Part shown: piece by piece, positions 55,258 to 64,000 of the stretch | How the letters are laid out: every line of letters starts with the position of its first letter | How positions within the stretch are numbered: the stretch's first letter is position 1 | From: Prorocentrum cordatum | Lineage: Eukaryota; Sar; Dinophyceae; Prorocentrales; Prorocentraceae | Reading direction: 5' to 3' | Length of the DNA stretch: 64,000 bases | Assembly (NCBI GenBank): GCA_963575745.1 | Contig: CAUYUJ010014601.1 | Location: 245,501-309,500 of the forward strand | Position numbers and translations under genes: made by a program | Notes under the pieces: generated by a model | Told to the model about the DNA's origin: nothing | The model's input: the letters and a program-made list of their open reading frames with translations, nothing else | Database searches by the model: none

Positions 55258-56361
55258 CTACGCAGGCTCCCGGAGCCCCAGCGCGGCAGCCGCCCCGGGG
55301 AACCCCAGCGCGGGGCCCGCTGCGCCCTGGCCGACGCGGGCGAGGACGCGCGCCCGGAGAGCGGCCAGGCGCTCAGCCGCAGGCGGCGCCGGGTACGGCC
55401 GCGCCGCGGCCGCGCGCGCCTCGCGGATGGCCTGCGTGGCCGCGACAGCAGCGGCCACGCGCGCAGCAGAAGCCGCGCGGGCTGCAGCGGCCCGGGCCGC
55501 GCGCCGTGCCCCCAGCGCGCGCTGGCGGCCGGCGGCCACGGCGGGGGGCGGCGCGGCGAGCGGGGGCGGCGCCCCCGCGGGCAGCCGCGGCGACGGCGGC
55601 GCGCGGCGCGGCGGGCAAGGCAGAACCCGCGGGCGCCAGACGGCGGCTGCGTCGCGCACCGCGACGCGCCGGAGGGCGCCACCAGGCCCGACCAGCTCGC
55701 GAACGCGGTTGTTCGCGGCGTGGGCGACAGCCCCCAGGACCGCGCCTTCGTGCACCACGAGCTTTTCGGCGACTTTGAAAAGCCCCGAAGCCGGGCCGCA
55801 CAACTGCGGACAGCCAGCTACAGCTTTGGCAATGACGTCCGCCAAGCGGTTGGCTCTCCAATCCATTGCTGCGACCGCTTGGTCGTCCGACCTCAGGGCC
55901 GCGCCGACCACGGTCTGGGCGCCATGAGCCGGCATCCAGGCAAGCCTGCCAGTCGTGACCAGAGACGAGACGCCGCCGTCGACTAGCGTGGCCACGCGCG
56001 ACCAGATCAGAGCGAGCATCCGCGTCGGCTTGGTGGCCTGCGCTGACCCTGCCTCTGCAGTTGCGAGAAGCGCCTTGCAATCGGTGCGAATGACAGGCGG
56101 CGCGAGCGCGATGGGCAGCACGAGCATGACAGCCCAAAACTCTGCAGCCGCGGCCGCGCGAATACAAGACGGAGGCACGGCAGAGCCATATGCCACAGGG
56201 AGCCATATGCCACAGCCACCCCCGCTGCGAGCCCATTCCGATCCCGCAGGAGGCGTTGCCATGCAGCGCCTGCGCCCCTGCTGCCGCCGCCGTTCCCCCG
56301 GCGCCAGCAGCCCCGCGATCGAAGTAGGCGATGCGAGAGGAAGTCCGCCTGCGCATGACAC
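55258..56361 (-). pseudogene. LINE RNase H and C-terminal region (one long frame)
   Basis: A 367-residue frame on the minus strand contains CIRAAAAAEFWAVMLVLPI (catalytic Glu), PPVIRTDCKALLATAEAGSA (catalytic Asp), RMLALIWSRVATLV, LVTTGRLAWMPAHGA (the His-containing WxPAH strand) and AMDWRANRLADVIAKAVAG (last catalytic Asp), then LLGAVAHAANNRV-type sequence, all in the order found in RNase H of dinoflagellate LINEs. The first Asp strand is in another frame (RIAYFDRGA near 56330-56300). The frame is unusually intact. Its end, rich in Ala and Arg, runs into GC-rich sequence. Without RT it is not autonomous. Confidence 0.75.
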
Positions 56362-56412
56362 GCAGGGAAGCTCGCAGGGGAGAGCTGCCCGCTCAGATGG
56401 GACCCGTTCCCA

Positions 56413-56434
56413 CTTGAGCCAAAATGGCTACGGA
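56413..56434 (-). other. Dinoflagellate spliced-leader sequence (relict)
   Basis: The minus strand reads TCCGTAGCCATTTTGGCTCA then AG, a perfect match to the 22-nt DinoSL (first base D = A, G or T) that is trans-spliced onto nuclear mRNAs of dinoflagellates. In a genome such a copy marks a sequence derived from a mature mRNA by reverse transcription. It is not an SL RNA gene: the bases after it are not a GT donor with an Sm site but LINE-derived sequence (TGGGAACGGG). Confidence 0.9.
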
Positions 56435-56441
56435 AGGGGGC

Positions 56442-56450
56442 TCGCCCCAT
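56442..56450. repeat. Candidate target duplication, right copy
   Basis: TCGCCCCAT, matching 54984-54992. Confidence 0.35.
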
Positions 56451-57393
56451 ACACCCCGCGCTGAATCCAACCATTCTAGATTGAATTTCCAAGTCTCCAC
56501 TGTTGCTTTCAATATCGGCTTGCCTCCAGCTTTGAGTATTGTCGAACCCCCGCTGCGTCAATACATAGTGCAAATTTAATAATGATGCGGCCCGCTTCTC
56601 GATGGGGGCGCCCGCGTTGCGCCAGACCCAGCGAGGCTTTTTTGTGGGATTCTGTTTTCCAGGCACGCCCTGGAGAATTGGCAGGGCATGTTGGGCCAGT
56701 GCCTGGGTCGGGAACTCGATGAACAGCATGCCTTTAAAGTCTTCTCCCAGAGGTCCTTCTTGATATGATTTCGAAGGACTTGGGCAATGAGCGCCCTCCA
56801 ACACTTCAGCTATGATTTGCTCGGCGTTCGCAAGGGTGCTTTGCGGCAAACCTACAACCACAAGCGTCGATATCGCGTGCGGTCTTTAAGCCGAATTTGT
56901 CCCAGTAGACCTTGGTGCATTAATTCGAGTGGTTCTATGTATGTTCAGAACTCCTCGGGGCGTGCGTCGATGTTTGCCAGTGCACAAAAATAAACGCAAT
57001 GCTTCTTGCATTGCTTCAATATCGTCCTCGATGTTCGTGATGCGGGTGTTCTGCTCTTCAATCGCGGCATCCACCTTTTGCTTAGATTCTTTGAAATCGC
57101 ACCCCAATGCCCGGGGTAGTTTCATGATGGGCGCGAGGCATTCCCGGAACATGGCACTCATAGTTCCCACTGTAACTGGCGCCTTTGCGTGAGGTATTTG
57201 CGCAGGCGGGCATCGAACCCCTGAAAAATGTCGTCGTCAATGGAGTCAAAATCAAGAGAACGCGGTTGGATGCCCGCCTCCATCTCGACACCATCCACTC
57301 GCTGCACATGACTTTTGATCCGCGCTTCCACACGGCGCCTGGCAGTCGATGCAGGAGTGGAGATCTCACGTTCTTGACATGTTTCGCACACAA
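56451..57393 (-). pseudogene. LINE ORF1-like protein (coiled coil and RRM-like part)
   Basis: Read leftwards on the minus strand: a first frame begins near 57391 (MCETCQEREISTPASTARRR); then SKQKVDAAIEEQNTRITNIE with DDIEAMQEALRLFL (about 57085-56990) is a coiled coil; then MVVGLPQSTLANAEQIIAEV (56861-56802) and GMLFIEFPTQALAQHALPIL (about 56740-56680) look like the first and third strands of an RRM-type fold, as in ORF1 proteins of L1-type elements. A basic stretch RWVWRNAGAPIEKRAASLLN follows. Two frameshifts. It precedes the endonuclease/RT of the same orientation, interrupted by the nested fragment. Confidence 0.55.
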
Positions 57394-57471
57394 GCTGAGG
57401 GTATAATATGCGAGTTCAGGTGAGAGATGTAGGGTACGTATAGGGAATGTCTGGATGTTTGGTGCTTGATG

Positions 57472-57494
57472 CTTGGACCAAAAAATGGCTACGG
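57472..57494 (-). other. Degenerate spliced-leader sequence (possible)
   Basis: The minus strand reads CCGTAGCCATTTTTTGGTCC then AAG. Compared with DinoSL it has two extra T and two changed bases, but keeps CCGTAGCCATTTT and the CAAG end. It lies about 80 bases upstream of the ORF1-like frame of the minus-strand LINE, where a spliced leader on its transcript would be expected. Confidence 0.5.
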
Positions 57495-57663
57495 CCGCTT
57501 TCTAAATAATCTCGATCGAGATAAATGCGCCTGTCTGCTTCGTCATGGGGCTTCCAAACATATTTGGCATGGTAAATCTATCGGTGCCGGACATGGTAAT
57601 GTTGCGTGGACTTGTCGGGGGGCCACGCAGCGCCGCGCTCGCTCTCATGCCGCTTGATGCGAC

Positions 57664-57686
57664 GGTGTGTTTTTTTTTTTTTTTTT
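57664..57686 (-). repeat. Poly(T) run
   Basis: About 19 T after GTGTG. Possibly the poly(A) tail of a minus-oriented retroposed piece; nothing recognisable lies to its right. Confidence 0.6.
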
Positions 57687-59060
57687 ATCGAGCGCATGTG
57701 AGTACGAATCATGCATGAAACGGGCGCACGGGTTCGTGAGATGGTTTACCGATTGGATATGGCAGCGATCCAGCGGGCGGCTGGCACATCGACGCGGTCG
57801 CAGGTAGGCTACCAAACGCGTTCTATTATGCATCATCGATACCACCATGTCTCTCCATTGCACGCGGGCGGCATCCCATGGGAATACCATTCAAGATTGA
57901 TCTGGCTCGGGTGGACAAACAAAAAAACACCGATTCTGAATCCGTTGACAACCAAATGATTTTCTTCGCCGTTGCGGCGATGGAAACTGGCGGGCAGTTG
58001 CGCGCCTCAGCGCCAGATACACTGGAAAAAATTGTTTTTGCCAAATCTCATTCTGAACCACAGTCCCTTCAAAAGTCAGCCGCTCTGGCAGGGCGCGCCC
58101 GCTAGATTGCAACGATTTCAATGACGGCGGGCCAGGTCGCCAACCTCGGCGGGCCACGGGGCGCGAGCCAACTCGACGCTTAGGACGGGAGCGACCCCTC
58201 AGCCATCAGCCTTTGGCGCGACGGGCCGACGGGGCCGGCGGGATAAAAGGCAGTCGCTTTCCTCCTCTCCCCCCGCCTTCTCTTCCCCTTTCTCCTCCTT
58301 GGGCGTTTCTGAGCGGCCCCGTCGTTGAAAACGATTTTCGGTTCGGTGGCATCGGGCGCTATTGCCTTCTTATGTTCGCTGATTTTTTTCGGTCGAAAAA
58401 TTCAGATATGGAATTCCGCGCGCAATTGATGAACCCATGACCGCCCGGAAAAAACATTATTTAGACGGGAAAACTGCATCAAATTATTACCAGATTCCGT
58501 TCGCATTCAAAGTATCGAACGCACGGCGACGACTTGTGCGTTGACGAAATGCCTCTGAACGACATTTGCACGTTTTCCTTTGCCTCGGCTTCCGCTCCTC
58601 GAATAAGAGACGAACGAACATGTCCGCAATGGGCAGGATCGCGCGGAACCGTAGCTCTTAGAGACACCATTCGCGCGATTTTGAAGCGACGGCGATATCG
58701 CTCGAAAAACCAGATGGGAATATGAGAGGTAACGGGTGCACGAAAAAGAGTGGGAGATCAAAAAAAATGAGAAAGAGGATCAACCTGGAGAAGAGGAGGA
58801 GGTACACGAATCCATGGGCGAACTGTTCCTTCTTTCCCCCTCCATGCCAATATTCCCGCAGCTGGATCACGGAATCAATTGACCACGATATCAAGTTATG
58901 AAATCACCAGACCAGCCAGATCACCAAATAAGTTGGCCTCAATATTGCGTCACAGGAGCACCGGATCAGTTGGCCGGATTACCAGATCAGCCAGATCAGT
59001 GGATCAGCTGGATCATCGAGAATCTAAAGAGATAAGCCGACCCCAATCAGAGAGCACATG
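57687..59060. other. No gene recognised
   Basis: Ordinary-composition sequence with lower GC. A short cluster of CCAGATCAGCCAGATCA repeats lies at 58905-59015. No domain recognised on either strand. Confidence 0.4.
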
Positions 59061-59071
59061 AGGAGAGGAAG

Positions 59072-59345
59072 GCGGTCTTTGACTCGGCGGGCGGAATCTC
59101 CGTCTCAGCGGTCGGCGTCTCTGATTCAGCAGGCGGAGGCTCTGACTCGGCGGGCTGAGTCTTTGATTCGGCACGCCATGTCTCTGATTCGGCGCGCGCA
59201 GTCTCTGATTCGGCGCGCGGAGTCTCTGACTCGGCGCGCGTGGTTTGTGATTCGGCGCGCGGGGTCTCCGATTCGGCGCGCAGGGTCTCTGATTAATGTT
59301 GTGTTGTCTATGATTCGGCGCGCGCGGTCTGCGATTCAACGTTTG
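59072..59345. repeat. Tandem repeat of 24 bp, GTCTCTGATTCGGCGCGC
   Basis: About eleven copies of a 24-bp unit, such as GAGTCTCTGATTCGGCGCGC, with variants GACTCGGCGG and GATTCAGC. It gives Arg-Arg-Ala-Glu-Ser-Leu-Ile frames. Confidence 0.85.
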
Positions 59346-60440
59346 GTTTGTGATTCGGAACCTCTCATTTGACCCGCGTGGAATACCTCGCACCACGCAC
59401 GCGTTTTTGCCATGTCGTTCTTGCCAATTTCCCAAATCCACGCGCGCACTTTGTCAAGAGGCGCTGCGCAAAGAATGTGATAGAGGCGCGGTACGGCGCA
59501 ACAAATTTAAAGTAATCGAGCAATATGTAGAGAGGGGACTTGTGGTAAGAAATGAGATAGGTCCCTCTCTGTTGCCTTCGCAACGCCCAAAGTGCATTGC
59601 ATGCTCCATCGCGCCGACAGGGGGGCCCGATATTGTCGCGCGCCTTTATTGCAAGAATTTGCCATTCCGCCAAGCCTCAGGCGCGGCCGTAGCCAATTCA
59701 GGTGGATAAGGGGCACGCGTTTGTCTCCATGCCGCAAGTTTGTCCGCATCCATGTCAACATGGCAAACGTCCCAAAATGCAATTCGTACGAATTCCAATA
59801 TCCCAGTTGTGCCTCACATCCAGATGCGACGTACCAATTGTCCGGATACATACCAACCAAAAACCGTTTCGAGGTAAATCGTCTCGGACACGAGCCAAAT
59901 CAAGATGGAGGGCGAGGCAAAACAGAACGCACCAACGCATACTCCATGCCATCGCTTTGATGCAGGACATGCGCTCCGCGCGCGAATTCCAAGACCCCAA
60001 ATTACGACCGCAGATTCCAGCATAAGTTTTCTTAATCGAACTGGAACTTGCAAAAGGTTGATTTGTTCTAGCTGAGCTGTATTCGATAGAGATTAGTTTG
60101 GTGATGTTCTTCGGCGCATTCGACGCGGTCTGTCGGCGGGTTGTTGGGGCGCCCCGCACGAACATTTGGGGCGGGATGATTCGCTCGAAGCCCCTTGCAA
60201 TGTGGCCGAGCGATTAACGCGAGCAAATGTATGTTTTATCATGCGAAATGCCATGCGCACATCGCCCTTGACGGCGCCCACGAAGCCCAACAATCGGGCC
60301 AGGGGATTTTCAATTGGAGATACGTTTCGCAAATTGGTCGTAAGAGCATTGGCACAAAAATTCTGACAAATTCTATAAAACTATAGTTGGCCACTTAATT
60401 TTGGACTACACAACGCGATTCATTCTTTGCAGTACATGGC
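59346..60440. other. No gene recognised
   Basis: About 1.1 kb without tandem repeats. Open frames of 100-120 codons occur on both strands but show no domain I recognise. Confidence 0.4.
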
Positions 60441-60461
60441 CGAAGCAAAACGAACGAAGCA

Positions 60462-60685
60462 GCCATGCGCCAAATGCGCGCGGGCAAAGCAAAGAGATGC
60501 GACGCGCCAAATGCGTGCGAGAGCAGACGATCACACGCCAAACGCGTGCCCGGATGGCCTGGGCGCGCCAAATGCGCGCTGAGATGACGCAGAGAAAAGA
60601 GGGAGGTCGCCCACGAGCAGATAAGCACACGCTAAATGCGCGCACAAGTGGCCTGGACGCGCCAACTGCGTGCCGAGAGGACGGA
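60462..60685. repeat. Degenerate repeat around GCGCCAAATGCGCGC
   Basis: Six to seven copies of GCGCCAAATGCG(C/T)GC spaced by 25-65 bases; the segment TGGCCTGG(A/G)CGCGCCAA also recurs. The spacing is irregular. Confidence 0.6.
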
Positions 60686-60989
60686 GGGAGGAGGAGGAAA
60701 ATATATGTTTTTTTTTTGTCTTGCCAAGACGCACAAGCCACGCAATGGACGTGATAAGTATTCGCCTTCTCCACATCCAGTTGGCTTGGGAAGTTTGATG
60801 CTCAGATCGCTATCCTTCCTCGTCTCGGAGCGCGTTCATTGAAGCGTGAGAACTAGGGAAACAGGAAGAAACAATTGATAACAATTTTGCTGCCCATTTG
60901 CTCTCTGGCCCCCCGGCGCACGCTTGCAAGTCCACGTGACCGGCATGAGAGCATCAGGTTGAAACGTTGCCGCGCGCAGCGCGTGAGTG

Positions 60990-61690
60990 TTAGGGCTCCG
61001 GCAAATTTTCCGATGTGCAAGGTAGTTGTTGGCTTCTGTCGAACGAATGGGGGATCTCCAATATTTTCCTGAGGCATTTCGCCTGGAAATTATCCAATAG
61101 TCGTTTTTCGGCTTCGTTAAACCACGCCGAGCTAAGGGAATACATGACTCTACTTGTGATCATAGCCAGGTAGATTTGTAGTTTCTTTTTGATGCGGATT
61201 GAAAAATGCTCAATCAAAGCATCGTCCGCGTACAAAAGAATTGATACCATACCATTTTTAATGACAAGTTTGATTGTTCGCTAAGGAGCCCCCCCGCATC
61301 GCGCATCACCACCGTCATCACAATTTTGAACCAGAACGGGGACAAAGAGCACCTTTTGTGCAAAGTCCCAATTTTGCTGCTTTTTTTTGACTTCTGCCCC
61401 CCATCCGCGACACAAAACATCCATCTTTTTTTGTATAGATGGTTTTGATGATTGCCAAGAGACGCGTTGGTATATTATACCGAACCTTCCCCGAGCTGTT
61501 AGCATCGCCTCCACACTGATTGAATAAAACGCCTTCTTCCAATCCAGCGCGACGAATGTTGAACCAAAATTGTTCCTTATGTCTGAGAAATCTATATGTC
61601 GTCGCACCACACGCATTGCATTTGCCATGCCGCGCCCCCTGCACAAGCCAAGCTGGGTTGCGTCGAGCCGGTCTTCAGCACCAACATGTG
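60990..61690 (-). pseudogene. LINE reverse transcriptase fragment (broken)
   Basis: Minus strand, read leftwards: RLDATQLGLCRGRGMANAM-type sequence (about 61680-61620; the FGFRRGRxTxDA motif), ALDWKKAFYSI (about 61556-61524, motif A with its Asp), ARGRFGIIYQRV, CSLSPFWFKIVMTVV (about 61350-61305, motif B GCPLSPFLF) and VSILLYADDALI (about 61247-61212, motif C with both Asp), then an end segment SRVMYSLSSAWFNEAEKRLL (about 61150-61095). Three frames are needed. The 5' end stops abruptly at about 61690 in a minisatellite. The family is that of the RT remnant at 53240-53870. Confidence 0.7.
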
Positions 61691-61905
61691 GGTCCCACGG
61701 GTTTCGGTAACCGAAACAGGGTTTCGGTAACCTGGACAGGGTTTCGGTAACCGGAGAAGGCGTTTCAGCAACTTGAGGGAGGGTTTCCGTAACACGGGGG
61801 AGGGTTTCGGTAACGGTAGGAAGGGTTTCGGTAACGGAGGGGGGTGTTTCGGTAACGGAGGGAAGGGTTTCCGTAACGGGGGGAAGGGGTTCAATTTACG
61901 AGGAA
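61691..61905. repeat. Minisatellite GGGTTTCGGTAAC, about 24 bp
   Basis: Nine copies of GGGTTTCGGTAACGG followed by 5-10 purine-rich bases, spaced 22-26 bp. A further single copy (GGGTTTCCGTAACCGG) lies at 62341-62356. Confidence 0.85.
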
Positions 61906-62273
61906 AGATTTCCGCAAAGAAAGGTGCTTGGTGAAATCAACACGGCCGCGAGCTTTCTCCCGAGGCCCGCGGTCGGGGGTTTTCTCCCATGCTTCCGCGG
62001 AGGTCTGGGCGTGGAGCCTCCTCCCATGTTTTCGGGGAGATGTAGGCCTGGGGCTTCCCCCCAGGGCTTCGTCCCAGGGTTTCGCCGCTGCCGCCGCCGT
62101 TGCCCTTCTTCCTCCCCACTCTCTTCTTCGTTCTCGTTCTCGTCGTCTTCGTCGTCTTTGTTGTCTTCGTCATCCTCCTCGTCGTCTTGTCGTCCTCGTC
62201 GGGTCCTCGTCGGCCTTACCAGCTTCGTCGTCGCTGGCGTCGCCGTCTTCGTTCATCATAATCTAGCTTTTTG

Positions 62274-62275
<2 letters not shown>
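61906..62275. repeat. Degenerate (CGT/TCT)n tract, otherwise no gene
   Basis: Triplets of CGT, CTT and CTC between 62110 and 62240. The rest has no recognisable content. Confidence 0.6.
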
Positions 62276-62320
<45 letters not shown>

Positions 62321-62325
62321 ATATA
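62276..62325. repeat. (TA)n/(GT)n microsatellite
   Basis: About 13 TA and 6 GT dinucleotides. Confidence 0.9.
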
Positions 62326-62570
62326 TCCGAATATTTCGATGGGTTTCCGTAACCGGCCGAATGGTTTCACGTATAAACATGTAATATTCGTATGGTTCCG
62401 TAACATCCTTAAGCTTTCAATACGAGGCGTAAGGTTTTTAATGGCCGAAATTCGGTTGGAAATTTGGCAGCACGACGACGACCTGAGCGATAACGAAATT
62501 CTTGGTAACCTTGAGAACGACACGTTTGGTAACAAAATTCCACGATAATATGGTGTTTTCCGCGTTTGGT

Positions 62571-62670
62571 NNNNNNNNNNNNNNNNNNNNNNNNNNNNNN
62601 NNNNNNNNNNNNNNNNNNNNNNNNNNNNNNNNNNNNNNNNNNNNNNNNNNNNNNNNNNNNNNNNNNNNNN
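62571..62670. other. Assembly gap (100 N)
   Basis: Exactly 100 N, the usual placeholder for a scaffold gap of unknown size. Confidence 0.99.
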
Positions 62671-62995
62671 ACGAGAAGGTAGGAGGAGATAGAATGATTT
62701 AACTGGATGTAAAAAGGCGGAAGAGGTATGGCAAGGTGGGAGGAGATAGGAGGTAGGGCGTGGCAAGAGGAGATACGAAGATGGAGGAAGAGGTAGGAGG
62801 AGGTTGAGGAAAAATACGAGAAGGTAGGAGGAAGGAGGAGAATATACGAGGAGGTACGGGGAGTTAAGAGTAGAGGTATGGGGGACGTAGGAGGTAGGAG
62901 GAGGTAGGAAAAGGTGGGGAGAGAGGTAAGGAGAAATATGGGAGCGGTGGGAGGAGGTAGGAGGATGTAAGAAGACGTGGGAAGACATAAAAGAA
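62671..62995. repeat. Degenerate GGAGGTAGGAGG tract
   Basis: Purine-rich, motif AGGAGGTAGGAGG with GTA steps, probably continuing into the gap. Confidence 0.75.
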
Positions 62996-64000
62996 AAAAC
63001 GGATGGTGTATGCGGATGTCCCGTTCCAGAGGCGGGATCGTTCGTCTTTGTGGTTTAATCGCAGCCATTTCCAGGTTCAGACCTATCGAGGCACTATTCA
63101 TTTTACTATCCTGGGTCCGCTCCGTTGGACAGGATATCCATACAATGCCGTGCAATAGCATGTGGCTTTCCATGTTCTCGCTGATCTACCTAGGGCCTCT
63201 GCCTTAAATGAACGGTTGGTCGTTTTCGTTCATTCTAGGGGCGGCTATTGTGCAGATATGTTCGTCGCAACTCGTAGCGAAGATTTCAGGGGTTTGCGAT
63301 GTGATTGTCGGAATCAAATGCAGAAGGGGAATTTACATAGAATGGAGCAGAGGCTTTGTTGTTAGAGGGTAGGGAGTAGGGGGGGTGGAGAGTAGGGAGA
63401 GGATAGCGACCAGAGGAGAGAACGCAGAGGACAAAGAGCGCAAAGTAGAGGCAATAGGGCAGATACCTGAGATTATCCACATTCGTCAACTTTTGCTCTT
63501 GCCCACCGCTAGCACGCTGCCTTTTCTAATTCACGTGCCCCGCTGCGCTGCGTCCGCCGCCACATCGCTTGAGTGCGCGTCAATCTGGCGTCGTGCTCGT
63601 GAGTATCGGCGGGGAGGGTGGCCACTATACTGCCCTGGCAGGTCTCCAGTGCGAGCCAGCTCGAGCGTGTCATTGCCTCAATGCCCACACCATGACTACC
63701 CGCATGCATTCCCATGAAGGCGTACCGACATACCGTTCGATTGCGATCCATGCTGTTTCTGCCAGGTCGACACCTGGGAAAAACAAGAGGTGGGGGGTAG
63801 GATATGCGGAGAGCGACGCCTCAGGTTTGCGGTGGACTGGGACACCTTCAGCGAAGTAAAGATGTCGAGGTTCCTGCGGGCCCACCGGATGATTACCGAG
63901 ACGGACTTGCATGGTTCGTTGTGCCTGTACATGTATAGATGTATATGTACTTATGTGTTATGTACCTCTGTATACATATGTACGTGTATCTGTATAAATA
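62996..64000. other. No gene recognised
   Basis: About 1 kb of ordinary composition without tandem arrays, except a GAGGGTAGGGAGTAGGGG stretch at 63365-63400 and TATATG-like sequence at the extreme end. No domain recognised on either strand. Confidence 0.4.

Larger units (their letters stand above)
54993..56441 (-). mobile_element. Nested LINE 3' fragment with spliced leader
   Basis: A minus-oriented insertion: DinoSL at its 5' end (56413-56434), RNase H and C-terminal LINE coding sequence, and a triplet tail (TCC)n, (GGA)n on the plus strand at 55060-55218. On both sides lie parts of a different LINE: an ORF1-like frame on the 5' side (56.45-57.39 kb) and the endonuclease on the 3' side (53.98-54.87 kb). 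This suggests a trans-spliced LINE transcript was copied and inserted there. The 3' boundary (54993 or the tail at 55060) is not certain. Confidence 0.55.

Noticed and set aside
56413-56434. An SL RNA gene
   Set aside because: The bases after the leader are LINE-derived and there is no GT donor or Sm-like site in SL RNA position; it is an mRNA-derived relict.

Overview
The window looks like nuclear DNA of a dinoflagellate. The best single piece of evidence is a perfect copy of the 22-nt dinoflagellate spliced-leader (DinoSL) sequence on the minus strand at 56413-56434. Supporting evidence is LINE-type retrotransposon fragments with the AP-endonuclease / reverse transcriptase / RNase H architecture I associate with dinoflagellates, high GC with very heavy tandem repetition, and almost no intact genes. 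From memory the minisatellite families resemble those of Prorocentrum (P. cordatum), but I could not check this. A 100-base N run at 62571-62670 marks a scaffold gap.

Layout. 0.46-2.3 kb: a bounded minisatellite element. 2.64-8.8 kb: one long decayed LINE in plus orientation (ORF1, endonuclease, RT, RNase H, C-terminal domain, triplet-repeat tail). 9.15-9.49 kb: a helicase-like fragment (minus), then a second minisatellite element to 10.5 kb. 12.6-13.8 kb: (CGA)n and two minisatellites. 15.2 kb: a WW-domain exon. 17.1-19.7 kb: a C/T-rich tandem array. 22.3-25.6 kb: a second LINE with nearly all RT motifs. 26.5-29.2 kb: the last two exons of a Gln/Gly/Tyr-rich protein around a 2.5-kb intron that carries a MITE. 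29.8-36.4 kb: minisatellites and elements set between AT microsatellites. 36.4-42.0 kb: a dispersed family in several copies, one interrupted by a third minisatellite element. 43.2-45.0 kb: a second MITE copy next to a fourth minisatellite element. 47.1-48.3 kb: a 1.2-kb (TAC)n tract. 49-51.1 kb: GCT and TCTTGG repeats. 51.8-57.5 kb: LINE fragments on the minus strand, one of them a spliced-leader-tagged retrocopy apparently nested in another. 61.0-61.7 kb: another RT fragment. The rest is minisatellite or unrecognised sequence.

The most interesting candidate for something undescribed is a family of about 1.5-1.7 kb elements at 0.46-2.17, (9.5-10.5), 39.85-41.34 and 43.41-44.95 kb. Each carries 16-18 copies of an 85-95 bp repeat with the shared core GAGCTCCCTATGGGGCCACG. 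The three complete ones have the same left module and the same right module; the second copy has only the right one. One copy sits inside another repeat and has a candidate 7-bp target duplication. They look like mobile or formerly mobile carriers of minisatellites. Most long open frames in this window are by-products of such repeats and are left out as genes.
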